NCBI GenBank assembly: GCA_903924855.1
Contig: CAIYCW010000015.1
Span: forward strand, 1 to 64,000
DNA length: 64,000 nt
Reading direction: 5' to 3'
From: an uncultured Rhodospirillales bacterium
GTDB lineage: Bacteria; Pseudomonadota; Alphaproteobacteria; Acetobacterales; Acetobacteraceae
Made by a program: the position numbers and the translations under genes. The notes beneath the pieces were generated by a model. It was not told the DNA's origin and searched no databases. It saw only the letters and a list, made by a program, of their open reading frames with translations. Positions 19,463-30,152 of the stretch are shown piece by piece; position 1 is the stretch's first letter, and each line of letters opens with the position of its first letter.

Positions 19463-20887
19463 TCACGCAGGCGGCAGACCCTCGACCCGCGGTGTCACGC
19501 GCGCCCCTTCATACTCATTGGTGAACTCAGCGAACTTGCCCCCAGGCCCACGCTTGAGTTCAGGGTGATAGACAAGGCGCACGGCGAACCCCGCCCCCAA
19601 ATGGCGCGATGCGATGCCAACAACATGCGCCTCCTCGTCAGCCGTGAGGGGGCGGCGGACAACAAGGCGGATATCGATCTGCCCGGGACCGGTCTGCGCG
19701 ACCTGGTGCTGCGCGATGGCCTCGATGCGCATGATCTCACCATGGCCATAATACGGAAACCGACGTTCACCATTGGGCATCGTCAGCATGTCGCGCGCAC
19801 GGCCGGGAACACCCGAGAGCACGGGCAACTTACGACCACACGCACATGGCGCCCCAAAGATCGCGCGATCGCCGATGTCATACCGGATCAGCGGCATGGC
19901 GAAGTTGTGCAACGGCGTCAGCACCACGTCACCTTCCTCGCCCACATCGCACGGCGTGCGATCCGGGCGCAGGATCTCGAGTTTGACGTTCTCCGACTGC
20001 ACATGCATCCGGCCATGCTCGCGACACGGAAAGGCGATGACGCCGATCTCGGCGGCACTGTAGATGTTGGTGATCCGCACACCCCAGACGCTCTCGCAGA
20101 GCGTTTGCAGATCGCCCGACAAGGCCTCGCCCACGGTGCGGACCTCGCGCAGCCCCTCAGGCCGGTGGCCGTCAGCGATGGAGTGTTGGACCAGAGCTGC
20201 CAGCAACGAGGGAAAGGTCGTCAGAATCGCGGGTCTCTCGCGCAGCACGGCCTGCCACAACACCGAGACATCCGCCCTGTAGTCGAGAAGGATCGCAGGC
20301 CCGGTCGGGTAGATCACAGAGATCGGCTCGCCCCAATCATCCGATCGGCGGATCGGGTCCGGCGCATCGTCACCACGCTGATCATCGCGCAGCAGCGTCA
20401 TCTTGAGCTGACGGAGATCACGTTGATGCCAATCCTGCTCGCGCAGCGTGAAGCACTGCCAATAGAACCGCGACAATGCCGATTTGCGGATGGTCACCGG
20501 GCGGCCGCTGGAGCCGGAGGTCGTCGCCGATGCAATCGAGCCGTGTCCCTGCGGCATGTCACGCGCATGCAACGCGGCACCCGCCTCCTGGATGGCCGTT
20601 CGGCTCAGGACCGGCACATTGCGCCACGCCGCCTCGGTGATGGCCTGTCCCGGCCGGATGCCCGCGCGGCGCAGGCTGACACCGTAATGCGGCACCGCGC
20701 GATCAATATGCGCCGCCAGGGCTTCAATCTGCCGGAACTGCAACCCCGCCATTTCCTCTGGCGGCACATATTGCGTCTGAGCCAGTTGATGCAGAACGGC
20801 GAGCATGGAAGCCGCCGCACCCTGTGGCACCGCCGGAAAGACGGCTCCCTCGAACGTGGTGTGAGGTAAACTGAATGGCCCATCCAT
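19463..20887 (-). CDS. Phenylacetate-CoA ligase/CapK-family AMP-forming enzyme
   Basis: ATTSGSSGRPVTI, YSAAEIGVIAFPC, MPLIRYDIGDRAI; start trimmed to MDGPFSLP. Confidence 0.78.
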   Translation of the reverse strand: MDGPFSLPHTTFEGAVFPAVPQGAAASMLAVLHQLAQTQYVPPEEMAGLQFRQIEALAAHIDRAVPHYGVSLRRAGIRPGQAITEAAWRNVPVLSRTAIQEAGAALHARDMPQGHGSIASATTSGSSGRPVTIRKSALSRFYWQCFTLREQDWHQRDLRQLKMTLLRDDQRGDDAPDPIRRSDDWGEPISVIYPTGPAILLDYRADVSVLWQAVLRERPAILTTFPSLLAALVQHSIADGHRPEGLREVRTVGEALSGDLQTLCESVWGVRITNIYSAAEIGVIAFPCREHGRMHVQSENVKLEILRPDRTPCDVGEEGDVVLTPLHNFAMPLIRYDIGDRAIFGAPCACGRKLPVLSGVPGRARDMLTMPNGERRFPYYGHGEIMRIEAIAQHQVAQTGPGQIDIRLVVRRPLTADEEAHVVGIASRHLGAGFAVRLVYHPELKRGPGGKFAEFTNEYEGARVTPRVEGLPPA

Positions 20888-21005
20888 CGCCAGAGCTCGC
20901 CTCTTGAACCAAACGCGATGCAGTCGGATACGTTTCAGCTGCACACCGCAAGCATGATCCGACCAATTGAACCCAATCGGTCGGACGTTGCTGCAGCGTG
21001 ATCGT

Positions 21006-21527
21006 TCAGCGCGTGCGGCGCTTCCTGCGTGACGCCAAAAGACCAACAAGCCCCGTTCCGAGCACCGCCAGGCTTGCTGGCTCCGGAACCGGGGGCGTGA
21101 CGACGGTTTGGAACGTGAAGACGGTGCTGGAAGGGATAGTCAAGGTGCCGGCAATCGCATTATACGTGAATAGAACATCAGTTATATTACCCTGAGGAAA
21201 AGTAATATTTAACAAATTAGTGAAATACACCGGATTTCCGTTTCCCGGGGTAGAGAAGAGAACGTCTGTTGCATTTGTGTCATATTTTACGGATATGCTG
21301 AAGGTCCCACCTTCGTTCCCATCGGTGAAGGTGCCAGCGCTCACCGATACGAGTTCATCAGCGTTCAACACGGGCGATGAGAGCGGCACATCGACGGAAA
21401 ATGAGTCATATTTGGTGACACTCGTCGTCGTGGTGCTCGTCACATTCACCTGCGTGGCAGCAGCACTCTGTGCGTGAGCGACGGCGAGCAAACACGCAAG
21501 AAAGAAAACAGCACGTTTCTGGTTCAT
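21006..21527 (-). CDS. PEP-CTERM sorting domain protein
   Basis: Signal peptide; C-terminus VPEPASLAVLGTGLVGLLASRRKRRTR. Confidence 0.85.
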   Translation of the reverse strand: MNQKRAVFFLACLLAVAHAQSAAATQVNVTSTTTTSVTKYDSFSVDVPLSSPVLNADELVSVSAGTFTDGNEGGTFSISVKYDTNATDVLFSTPGNGNPVYFTNLLNITFPQGNITDVLFTYNAIAGTLTIPSSTVFTFQTVVTPPVPEPASLAVLGTGLVGLLASRRKRRTR

Positions 21528-22050
21528 CGGGCTACCTTTTCAGACCATCAAAGAGCGTTGGCCAGGCAATATTGCACATGCCAAGGCAGACAACAATTCA
21601 TACTGCGGGTCATGTTCATGAAAGCGCATGCAAAAAACTGGATATGCAACGATCCATCGTCGCAGATCATCATCGGGATGCGCACCCCTTATTATCCTTA
21701 TCTGGATGATATGATTTCCCAACCGTACGCGCAATGCTGCGCCACGGCCAGCTTATCACGGCGGCGCAAGATTTACACAGGCGAGCGTGGCATGCCGTCC
21801 GCCCCACAACACGCCGCCTCCAACCCAGGCAAGCCCTTCCGCACTCCACGTGAACGCAATTCCGCCTTGCCGAAGCATGACCAAGCCCGCTCGATCCGCC
21901 CAAGCCAAGGCCTGGCATCTCCGATTGTCGCACCCGAATTGCACGAATCAAAATCGTGAATTTTCCTAGTGTTGTAAAAATCGTAATCCACATCTATTCA
22001 TCGTGCGATAGACGATGATCCGGGTGAAACCCCGCTGTGGAGCGTTACGA

Positions 22051-23232
22051 ATGTCTGAGATCAGCCTGTCCCGCCGCCCCGCCTTGCTTCGCATGCCGCA
22101 ACTCGGCCTCAACGCGGTGGCCGGACTCGTCGCTTCGCTGCTGCTGGTGGCGCTGGCGATTGCCGTCTGGGCGCAGCCCGGCGGGCAGTGGCGGCTTCCG
22201 GCGTTGGTGGTGGTGGGTGCCCTGATCGGCGCCGCCCTGCTGCGCTACGGCTTCGGCTTTGCCAGCGCCTTCCGTGCCCTGGTGCAATGGGGCGACCCCG
22301 CGATGTTCCAGGCCCATGCGTTGATGATCGGGCTGGCCAGCGCGCTGATGCTGCCCATGCTCGCTGCCGGCAGCGTGTTCGGCTTCGCCATGCATGGCGA
22401 GGCCACCCCGGTCGGCGTGGGCTTTGCCGTGGGCGCGCTGCTCTTCGGCGCCGGCATGCAGGTCGGCGGCGGCTGCGCCTCCGGCACGCTCTTCGCCCTC
22501 GGCGGTGGCAACGGCAAGCTGATCGGCACCTTGGCAGGCTTCGTGGTCGGCTCGGCCCTTGGTGCCTGGAGCATGGGCTTCTGGTGGAGCCTCCCGGCCC
22601 TGCCCCCCGCCTCGCTGCAGGATCTCACCGGCTTCGGCCCGGCGCTCGCCATCCAGCTCGTTGTGCTTGGTGGCCTTGCACTCCTGGCCCGTCGTTTCGC
22701 CAAAACCCCCGTCCCGCGCAGCCTGCTCATCGGTGGTGTGGCCCTGGCGCTGCTCAACGCCGCCACCATGGTGCTGAACGGCAAACCCTGGGGCGAGACC
22801 TCGGCCTTCGCGCTGTGGGGCGCCAAGCTGTTCACCCAGGCGGGGATTGACGCGCATCACTGGGCCTACTGGATGCGCCCTGGCTTCAACACCCAGCTCG
22901 ATCGCGCCACCTCGCTCGACGTTACATCGATGATGGACGCCGCCATCCTGCTCGGCGCCATCATCGCCGCCTGCGCGGCCGGGCAGTTCCGCCCCCGCCT
23001 GGGCGGTGGCCTGCGCCCCTGGATCGGCGCCCTCGCCGGCGGCATGGCGATGGGCTTCGGCGCGCGCCTCGCCAATGGCTGCAACATCGGCGCCTATTTC
23101 AGCGCGCTCGCCGTTGGCAACCTGTCCGGCTGGGCCTGGCTGCTGCTGGCCATCGCCGGCAGCTGGATCGGCGTGAAGCTGCGCCCCCTGTTCGACCTCG
23201 ATGCCCGCGTCGAACAGGGGCCCAGCTGCTGA
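22051..23232 (+). CDS. YeeE/YedE-family membrane protein (putative sulfur-compound transport)
   Basis: Paired motifs GAGMQVGGGCASGTLFALGGGN and GARLANGCNIGAYFSALAVG. Confidence 0.82.
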   Translation: MSEISLSRRPALLRMPQLGLNAVAGLVASLLLVALAIAVWAQPGGQWRLPALVVVGALIGAALLRYGFGFASAFRALVQWGDPAMFQAHALMIGLASALMLPMLAAGSVFGFAMHGEATPVGVGFAVGALLFGAGMQVGGGCASGTLFALGGGNGKLIGTLAGFVVGSALGAWSMGFWWSLPALPPASLQDLTGFGPALAIQLVVLGGLALLARRFAKTPVPRSLLIGGVALALLNAATMVLNGKPWGETSAFALWGAKLFTQAGIDAHHWAYWMRPGFNTQLDRATSLDVTSMMDAAILLGAIIAACAAGQFRPRLGGGLRPWIGALAGGMAMGFGARLANGCNIGAYFSALAVGNLSGWAWLLLAIAGSWIGVKLRPLFDLDARVEQGPSC

Positions 23233-23245
23233 GCCGAAGCCCGGC

Positions 23246-23725
23246 TCACGCCTCCTGCGGCACCGGCATCGACCCCAGGCTCGGTGTCGCCCCGAGAAGC
23301 TTGTTGGACTGACCGGCAATCATCCGCCGGCACTGGCCTTCCAGCTGCGCGCCGGCCTCGATCGCCAGAATCTCGTGATGGATATCGCCCTGCACCTTGG
23401 CGGTGGCCGCCAACGTCACCGAGCCAGCCTGGATCGAGCCCGTCATCGTGCCGCAGATGCGCACGGTCTTGGCAACGATCTCCCCCTCCACGGCACCGCC
23501 CTCCGCCACCACCAGCTGCCCCACATCGATCCGGCCAAACACCTTGCCCTCGATCTGCAGATCGCCCACCCCGGTCAGATCACCGCGGATCGTCATGTCC
23601 GGGCTGATGATGGAGGGCACGCTGGAGTTGCGCAGCGGGTTCGTCGGGCGGGTCTCGATCATGGCGGGTCCTTGCGAGGGTTGGGGCGTGACAGGTTGCG
23701 CGCGAACGTTTCTTTTAGGGAACAT
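23246..23725 (-). CDS. Bactofilin
   Basis: IISPDMTIRGDLTGVGDLQIEGKVFGRIDVGQLVVAEGGAVEGEIVAKTVRICGTMTGSI. Confidence 0.9.
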   Translation of the reverse strand: MFPKRNVRAQPVTPQPSQGPAMIETRPTNPLRNSSVPSIISPDMTIRGDLTGVGDLQIEGKVFGRIDVGQLVVAEGGAVEGEIVAKTVRICGTMTGSIQAGSVTLAATAKVQGDIHHEILAIEAGAQLEGQCRRMIAGQSNKLLGATPSLGSMPVPQEA

Positions 23726-25019
23726 AGTGATCCGCCTTCAGGAAGTGGATAGGGTCTTGAACCTGACCGTTGACACGCGTCTCGTAATGCAGATGCACGC
23801 CGGTCGCGCGTCCTGTCTGACCCATGACACCGATCTGTTGATGCAGGGCAATCGTCTCCCCCGGCTTCACCAGGATGCGGGCCAGATGCGCATAGCGCGT
23901 CATCAGCCCATAGCCGTGCTCGATATCCACCATGATGCCGTAATCCGGCCGCGCCCCGGCAAAGCTCACCACGCCAGGCGCTGTGGCATAGACCGCCGTG
24001 CCGGCGGGGGCCCGCAGATCGATCCCCTCATGCAACGCTGCCTGCCCGGTGAACGGGTCTATCCGGTAGCCGAACGGGCTCGACACCTCGGTGTGCGGCA
24101 CCGGTGAGGCAAGCGGCATGTGCTGAAGCAACGCCGCAAGGCGCTGCAGCCGATCAAGGCTGTTGACGATCGCAACACTCTGCGCCGCCTGACCGGCATC
24201 ACCTGCGGGCAGTGCGTGGAACGGCACGAACGGGCCGCCCCGCGGGGCGTTGCGATCCTCGTGCTCGGGCAGCTTCACCGGCGCCAGGCGCTGCGGATCC
24301 AACCCGGTGGAGGCGATGATCTTCGACACCTCATCCATCGTCGCCCGTGTCTGCTCATCCAGCCGCGCCAGCGTCTGCTGATTGGCGGCCAGCGCCGCAT
24401 CGCGCGCCGCCAGCGCCGCATCCCGCTCGGCCGCCACCCGTGCGCGCTCGGCCAGCACACGCTCGATCGTCGCCTCCCGCTCGGCCAGCAGCCGCGCAAT
24501 CGCTGCCTGGCGCTGCGCCTGCATCTGCGGGCTGTCCGGAGCATGCTCGGCGCGGTCGCGCGCGGCGATCTGCTCGTCCAGCTCATGACCCAGCCGACGC
24601 AGCAATTCCCGGTCCGCCTCCGCGCGCTCCGCCTCGGTCCTGGCGGTGTCGCGCAGCGCCGCCATCTCGTGCTCCATCTGCGCCTCGACATGGCGCATCC
24701 ACGCGCCATGGGCGGACGCGCCGATAAACCCAAGCAGCACCGCCAACCCGGCGCCGATCAGGCCGAGCTGCCAGCGTTGGCTGAGATGCACCGCGCTGAC
24801 CGTGTCAGCACTGCGGATGATGAACTGACGGTCGGGAAACCAGCGGTCATTCCACGGCACACGGCGCGGCGCAGGCCCCGCCAGCAGCCGGTCGAAATCG
24901 GAGATCGGGTCTGGCACACGCCGCAGCCTGGATGCTGCAACACGTCTATCCCCCCCGTTCTGGTCGCGAAGGTCGGAAATCGTCTGCACCCTGTCTGCTG
25001 GCGGCAGCGACCCCGTCAC
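23715..25019 (-). CDS. M23-family metallopeptidase (LytM domain) with coiled coil
   Basis: SPFGYRIDPFTGQAALHEGIDLRAPAGTAV...GVHLHYETRVNG; overlaps bactofilin start. Confidence 0.9.
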   Translation of the reverse strand: MTGSLPPADRVQTISDLRDQNGGDRRVAASRLRRVPDPISDFDRLLAGPAPRRVPWNDRWFPDRQFIIRSADTVSAVHLSQRWQLGLIGAGLAVLLGFIGASAHGAWMRHVEAQMEHEMAALRDTARTEAERAEADRELLRRLGHELDEQIAARDRAEHAPDSPQMQAQRQAAIARLLAEREATIERVLAERARVAAERDAALAARDAALAANQQTLARLDEQTRATMDEVSKIIASTGLDPQRLAPVKLPEHEDRNAPRGGPFVPFHALPAGDAGQAAQSVAIVNSLDRLQRLAALLQHMPLASPVPHTEVSSPFGYRIDPFTGQAALHEGIDLRAPAGTAVYATAPGVVSFAGARPDYGIMVDIEHGYGLMTRYAHLARILVKPGETIALHQQIGVMGQTGRATGVHLHYETRVNGQVQDPIHFLKADHYVP

Positions 25020-25169
25020 GCGGGCCGCAGCTCGGATTAATCATAACGCGACGATATGGCCAAGTGACACGAGCGTGACCGCACAACACGTGAAACCGGC
25101 CGTCGGCCCCCTGGATAACAAGCAAGCGATGCGCCAGATGCAAAGCCTCACCGCAACCGGAGCCAGGCC

Positions 25170-25868
25170 ATGCAACCCCAATTCTCCACCGCCCTGATCG
25201 TCGGCGCCGGCTCCGGACTGAGCGCCGCCCTTGCCCGCCGTTTTGCCGAGGAAGGCCTCAACGTGGCGCTCGCCGCCCGCCAGACCGACAAGCTCGCCGG
25301 CATCGCCGCCGCCACCCGCGCCAGCGTCTTCGCCTGCGACGCAGGCGATGCCGGCGATGTGGCAAGGCTCTTCGAACAGGTCGAAACCAGCCTCGGCGCC
25401 CCGGATGTGGTGGTCTACAACGCCTCCGCCCGCGCCCGCGGCGCGCTGATCGACCTCGATCCGGAGGCCGTCGCCCAGGCCATCCGCGTCAGCGCATTCG
25501 GCGGCTTTCTGGTGGCCCAGCAGGCCGCACGCCGCATGATGCCCCATGGTCACGGCGCCATCCTCTTCACCGGCGCCTCCGCCAGCGTGAAGGGCTACAA
25601 ACTCTCAGCCCCCTTCGCCATGGGCAAATTCGCCCTGCGCGGCCTCGCCCAGAGCCTTGCGCGCGAACTGCACCCGCAAGGCATCCATATCGGCCATTTC
25701 GTGATCGATGGCGGCATCGCAGGCGAGTCACGCAAACCCGGCGCCGACGCACCGGACAGCCTGCTCGATGCGGACGCCATCGCCGCCACCTACTGGCATG
25801 TCCTGCAACAGCCCCGCAGCGCCTGGACCTGGGAGGTCGAACTCCGCCCCTGGGTCGAGACGTTCTAA
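25170..25868 (+). CDS. Short-chain dehydrogenase/reductase family protein
   Basis: LIVGAGSGLSAALARRFAEEG Rossmann motif. Confidence 0.82.
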   Translation: MQPQFSTALIVGAGSGLSAALARRFAEEGLNVALAARQTDKLAGIAAATRASVFACDAGDAGDVARLFEQVETSLGAPDVVVYNASARARGALIDLDPEAVAQAIRVSAFGGFLVAQQAARRMMPHGHGAILFTGASASVKGYKLSAPFAMGKFALRGLAQSLARELHPQGIHIGHFVIDGGIAGESRKPGADAPDSLLDADAIAATYWHVLQQPRSAWTWEVELRPWVETF

Positions 25869-25878
25869 CCCCCATCCC

Positions 25879-25907
25879 GTAGGGCGGAAGCGCAAAGCGC
25901 CTCCGCC
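25879..25907. repeat. Dispersed REP-like palindrome
   Basis: GTAGGGCGGAAGCGCAAAGCGCCTCCGCC; related copy at 40354-40382 and tandem variant at 30153. Confidence 0.75.
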
Positions 25908-25955
25908 TCAACCCTCATACTGACGGCAAGACCCATACCGTCCCGCAATCAGCGA

Positions 25956-26306
25956 CTACTCGCCAACTTTCAGCAGCGGAATGTCCGCAAGCTTCGGCGC
26001 CGCCGGGATCGTCGACAGATAGGCGTAGATGTCCCGAATCCCCTGGTCGCTCAGCACGGCCGAGGTGTAGGGCGGCATCTCTCCCACCGGGTTGCGGATA
26101 TAGGCCGCAATCGCCACGGGCGGCTTCGGGTTGGGCGCCAGCCGCAGCCCGGGGCCACCCTGGCCGACATAGCCGTGGCATTCGTAGCAGCCATCGGCCA
26201 GGAAAAGCTGCTTGCCATGGGCGGCATCGCCCTTCGGCTCGTCGGCCAGCGCAAGGGTTGCCGGCAGCATCAGGGCGGCTGCGAGCAATGCGATCTTGTG
26301 GGTCAT
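25956..26306 (-). CDS. Exported c-type cytochrome
   Basis: Signal peptide; CYECH haem motif; single-haem fold. Confidence 0.9.
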   Translation of the reverse strand: MTHKIALLAAALMLPATLALADEPKGDAAHGKQLFLADGCYECHGYVGQGGPGLRLAPNPKPPVAIAAYIRNPVGEMPPYTSAVLSDQGIRDIYAYLSTIPAAPKLADIPLLKVGE

Positions 26307-26316
26307 GTCTCTCTCC

Positions 26317-28251
26317 TCAGCGCGGCTGGCTGATCACGTCGAGCAAGGCGGGCTTGCCCGACTTCACCACGGCAAGGGCGCGCGCCAGCGCCGGGCCAAG
26401 ATTGTTCGGATCGTCGATCGGCCCCTCGCTCCACACCCCCATCGAATCAGCCAGCTTGGCGAAGGCGATGTTGGGGTTGGTGATTGTGGTGCCGACCCTG
26501 GCATTCTCGAGGCCGCGGCCATGGCGGGCGGCCATGCGCTGCACATGCATCAGCTCCTGGTGATAGGCGCGGTTGTTGTGCACCACGATCAGGATCGGAA
26601 TGCTGTGATGCGCCGCCGTCCACAGAATGCTCGGCGCGCACATCAGATCGCCATCGCCCAGCACCGCCACCGGAATCCGCCCGCCACCGGCATCACGATG
26701 CGCCAGCGCCGCGCCCAGCGAGGCAACCGAGGCATAGCCAACGCCATACCCGCCCGATTCACCGCTGTACTGATGCGCCTTGGTGAAGTTCCACAGCCGC
26801 GTCGGCCAGCCGGACAGGAAGGTGCTGGGCGCCGTCAGCGACCAGTCCTCATGCTGCACCTTGTCGTAGATCTCCATGCAGATGCGGGCCACCGAGATCG
26901 GGCTGGCATCCCATGCATAGGTCGCCGCCTGGCGCTGCCGGTCCATGTCCTCCCGCGCGGCATCCGCGTATTTCTTGACGCGATCCGTCATCGCCGAGGA
27001 CGTGGTGGCAACCGAGCGCACCGCCGCCAGCAGCAGCGGCAGAGAGCTTTCGCCATCGCCGATAATCGACAGATCGGCAGCCTGCATACGCTGGAAATCC
27101 TGGAAATTGGCATGGATCAGCAGCTCGGAGGCGGTGAGCGAGATGATCTTGGTGCCCGGCTTGGTCAGCGGGCGGCCAACGCGATGGATGCGATCCTGAT
27201 AGGAATGGATCACGCCATACAGATCGGCGGTCTCGATGCCCATCACCACATCAGCCTCGGCCAGCACTGTCTTTGCGCGGCCAGACTGGTTCAGCGGATG
27301 GCGGTTGGGGAAGTTCATCCGCCCGCCCTTGTCGATCACCGCGGCCCCCAGCGCCTCGGCCAGCGCCACCACATTCGCCAGGCCCTCCTGCGTGCGCACG
27401 CAGCGATCGAGCACCAGCACCGGCGCCTGCGCCCCGGCCAGCATCTTCGCCGCCTCCATCAGCGCCGCCGGGTCACCCACCGGCATATAGCGATGACCCA
27501 GGGCCGGAATGTCGATCTTCACATCGCCGATGCTGGATTCCGCCAGGTCACCGTTCACCACGATGGCGGTGGGCGCGAACGGCGGGGTCACCGATTGCTG
27601 ATAGGCGCGCACCGTGCTCTCCGCGAAATGCGGCAGCGAGACGGGCATGTCATCCCATTTCACGAAATCGCGGATCATCGCCGCGTTGTCCTGCGCCGAA
27701 TGCGCCCATTCCGCGCCAGGCCTGCGCTCTTCCAGCGCCTGGGTGTTGCCGATCATCACCAGCGCCGGCACACGGTCCGCCCAGCAATTGTAGATCGCCA
27801 TCGAGCCGTGCTGCATGCCGACCACGCCATGGATCAGCGAGGCCATCGGCTTGTGCGCGATCTTGGCATAGCCGTGGCACATGCCGACGGCCACCTCCTC
27901 GTGCAGACAGGTCAGCAGCTCAGGCGCCTTGTTGCCACCGTAGTTGACCAGCGATTCATGCAGACCGCGAAAGGTCGAGCCTGGCATGGTCGCCACATAG
28001 TCGATCGGCAGGCTCTTCAGCACATCCACCATGAAATCGGACGCGGTGCGGCCGACCAGTTCGGATTCCTTCGGCGCCAGCGGCGCCTGGGTTTCGGCGG
28101 CGGCCTGCTGCACGGTCGGTGCCGCAACGGTGGGCTTCACCGTCTGCGCCTTGGCCGGGCTGCCGGGAATCGTGCTGGCGGCGGCCCCCGCGGCCCCGGC
28201 CGCGACGGCACCAAAAAAGCCCCGCCGTTTCACGTCGAACGTGTCGGTCAT
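26317..28251 (-). CDS. Thiamine-diphosphate-dependent enzyme with Tat-like signal peptide
   Basis: N-term VKRRGFFGAVAAGAAGAAAS; ThDP-binding GDGDLMCAPSILWTAAHHSIPILIVVHNN; acetolactate-synthase-like architecture. Confidence 0.88.
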   Translation of the reverse strand: MTDTFDVKRRGFFGAVAAGAAGAAASTIPGSPAKAQTVKPTVAAPTVQQAAAETQAPLAPKESELVGRTASDFMVDVLKSLPIDYVATMPGSTFRGLHESLVNYGGNKAPELLTCLHEEVAVGMCHGYAKIAHKPMASLIHGVVGMQHGSMAIYNCWADRVPALVMIGNTQALEERRPGAEWAHSAQDNAAMIRDFVKWDDMPVSLPHFAESTVRAYQQSVTPPFAPTAIVVNGDLAESSIGDVKIDIPALGHRYMPVGDPAALMEAAKMLAGAQAPVLVLDRCVRTQEGLANVVALAEALGAAVIDKGGRMNFPNRHPLNQSGRAKTVLAEADVVMGIETADLYGVIHSYQDRIHRVGRPLTKPGTKIISLTASELLIHANFQDFQRMQAADLSIIGDGESSLPLLLAAVRSVATTSSAMTDRVKKYADAAREDMDRQRQAATYAWDASPISVARICMEIYDKVQHEDWSLTAPSTFLSGWPTRLWNFTKAHQYSGESGGYGVGYASVASLGAALAHRDAGGGRIPVAVLGDGDLMCAPSILWTAAHHSIPILIVVHNNRAYHQELMHVQRMAARHGRGLENARVGTTITNPNIAFAKLADSMGVWSEGPIDDPNNLGPALARALAVVKSGKPALLDVISQPR

Positions 28252-28374
28252 TGGTTGTTATCCCCCGGTTTGTCTTTTTGTCTGACAAACTGTCCCGCGC
28301 CCGCGTCATCCCGTCAACGATTTTTCAGGGGGGGCAGGGACCAGGGGGGAGGCAAAGGATTAAAAGTTTCTTTG

Positions 28375-28425
28375 GTTCTTTCTTTTCAAAGAAAGAACTT
28401 CTTTTTTGAAAAAAAAAAGCAAAAA
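28375..28425. terminator. A/T-rich double hairpin downstream of pdxJ
   Basis: GTTCTTTCTTT-TC-AAAGAAAGAAC, then CTTTTTTGAAAAAAAAAAG. Confidence 0.5.
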
Positions 28426-28437
28426 ACTTTCAATCTC

Positions 28438-29157
28438 TTATGTCCTTGCGGCATCCATGCGCGTGCGGAATTCCGCGAGCACCTGGGGCAGACCCACGAA
28501 GATCGCCTCGCCAATGATGAAATGGCCGATGTTGAGTTCGACCAGCTCGGGGATGGCCGCCACCGCCCCCACATTGTCATAGGTGAGACCATGGCCTGCA
28601 TGCACCTCCAGCCCAAGCCCGGCTGCGTGGCGGGCGCCGGCGACCAACCGTGCCAGCTCCCCCTCATGCCCCTCGGCATAGGCGCCGGTGTGCAGCTCCA
28701 CAATATCCGCCCCAACCGCCGCCGAGGCGTCCAGCTGGCGCGGATCGGGATCGACGAACAACGATACGCGAATGCCGGCCTCACGCAGCGCGCGCACGAT
28801 CGGGCGCAGATGATTGTCCTGCCCCGCCACATCCAGCCCACCCTCGGTGGTCACCTCGGTGCGCTTCTCCGGCACCAGGCAGCACGCGTTGGGCCGTGTT
28901 TCGAGCGCGATGCGCAGCATCTCCTCGGTCGCCGCCATCTCCATGTTCAGCGGCCGGCTGATCTGCGCCTTGATCGCCGCCAGATCGGCGTCCCGGATAT
29001 GCCGGCGATCCTCGCGCAGATGCGCCGTGATGCCATCCGCCCCCGCCTCGATCGCAAGCAGCGCGGCCCGCACCGGATCCGGATGCAGACCGCCACGCGC
29101 GTTGCGCACGGTTGCCACGTGATCGATGTTCACACCCAGCCGCAGTGGCGTCAGCAC
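28438..29157 (-). CDS. pdxJ: Pyridoxine 5'-phosphate synthase
   Basis: [47 protein letters not shown]. Confidence 0.96.
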   Translation of the reverse strand: MLTPLRLGVNIDHVATVRNARGGLHPDPVRAALLAIEAGADGITAHLREDRRHIRDADLAAIKAQISRPLNMEMAATEEMLRIALETRPNACCLVPEKRTEVTTEGGLDVAGQDNHLRPIVRALREAGIRVSLFVDPDPRQLDASAAVGADIVELHTGAYAEGHEGELARLVAGARHAAGLGLEVHAGHGLTYDNVGAVAAIPELVELNIGHFIIGEAIFVGLPQVLAEFRTRMDAART

Positions 29158-30122
29158 GAGACAATCTCCTTGCGCGCGACCAGATCGGCCGCAAAATCCA
29201 ACGCCGCCATCAGGCTGGACGGATCGGCCACACCCTTGCCGGCAATATCGAATGCCGTGCCGTGGTCAGGGGAGGTGCGGATGATCGGCAGCCCCAACGT
29301 CACATTCACCCCGCCATCCATGTCGAGCGTCTTCAACGGGATCAGCCCCTGATCATGATACATGCACATCGCAACGTCATAGCCCTGACGGGCGCGTGGG
29401 GTGAACATGGTGTCGGGCGGGATCGGGCCAAGCACCGCAATGCCCTCGGCCGCCAGAATCTCCATCGCCGGGCGAATGATACGGATCTCCTCATCCCCCA
29501 TCGCCCCCGCCTCGCCGGCATGCGGGTTGAGACCCGCAAATGCGAGTCGCGGCGCCGCAAGGCCGAAATCCCGCCGCAGCGACGCATGCGTGATACGCGC
29601 GGTGGTCACAATGATCTCCGTGGTCAGCTCCGCAATCGCCTGGCGCAGCGACACATGAATGGTGATCGGCACCACCCGCAAGAAAGGGCAGGCCAGCATC
29701 ATCACCGGAAGCGGACTGCCGGTCAGCTCGGCGAGATACTCCGTGTGGCCCGGATGTTTGAACCCCGCGCCATAGAGCACGGATTTGGCGATCGGGTTGG
29801 TCACCACCGCCGCCGTCTCACCCGCCTCGGTCAGCCGCACCGCACGCTCGATCGCGCCAATCACCGCAGCCGCGTTGTCGGCATCTGGCTGCCCCGGCAC
29901 CGCCGCCCGCACCAGCGTCACCGGCAACACCGGCAAGGCCTGCGCGAACACAGCACAGGCCTCGGCGGCCGATGCCACCACCCGGCACCCCGGATACAGC
30001 GCCGGATCACCCAACACCACAAACGGATGACCTGACCGCCGCGCCGCCCACGCCGCCAAAGTGATCTCAGGCCCGATCCCCGCCGGATCGCCCATGGTCA
30101 GAGCCAGAGGACTGGTCGCCAT
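29151..30122 (-). CDS. pdxA: 4-hydroxythreonine-4-phosphate dehydrogenase
   Basis: [26 protein letters not shown]; start moved to [15 protein letters not shown] because the upstream 37 codons translate the 52-bp repeat region. Confidence 0.95.
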   Translation of the reverse strand: MATSPLALTMGDPAGIGPEITLAAWAARRSGHPFVVLGDPALYPGCRVVASAAEACAVFAQALPVLPVTLVRAAVPGQPDADNAAAVIGAIERAVRLTEAGETAAVVTNPIAKSVLYGAGFKHPGHTEYLAELTGSPLPVMMLACPFLRVVPITIHVSLRQAIAELTTEIIVTTARITHASLRRDFGLAAPRLAFAGLNPHAGEAGAMGDEEIRIIRPAMEILAAEGIAVLGPIPPDTMFTPRARQGYDVAMCMYHDQGLIPLKTLDMDGGVNVTLGLPIIRTSPDHGTAFDIAGKGVADPSSLMAALDFAADLVARKEIVSC

Positions 30123-30152
30123 CACCGCACCCTCCACAACCCAACCCCCCAT

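Noticed and set aside
26212-29352. 1046-aa plus-strand ORF
   Set aside because: Antisense to the cytochrome c, ThDP enzyme and pdxJ genes; Arg/His-rich low-complexity translation typical of antisense frames in GC-rich DNA.
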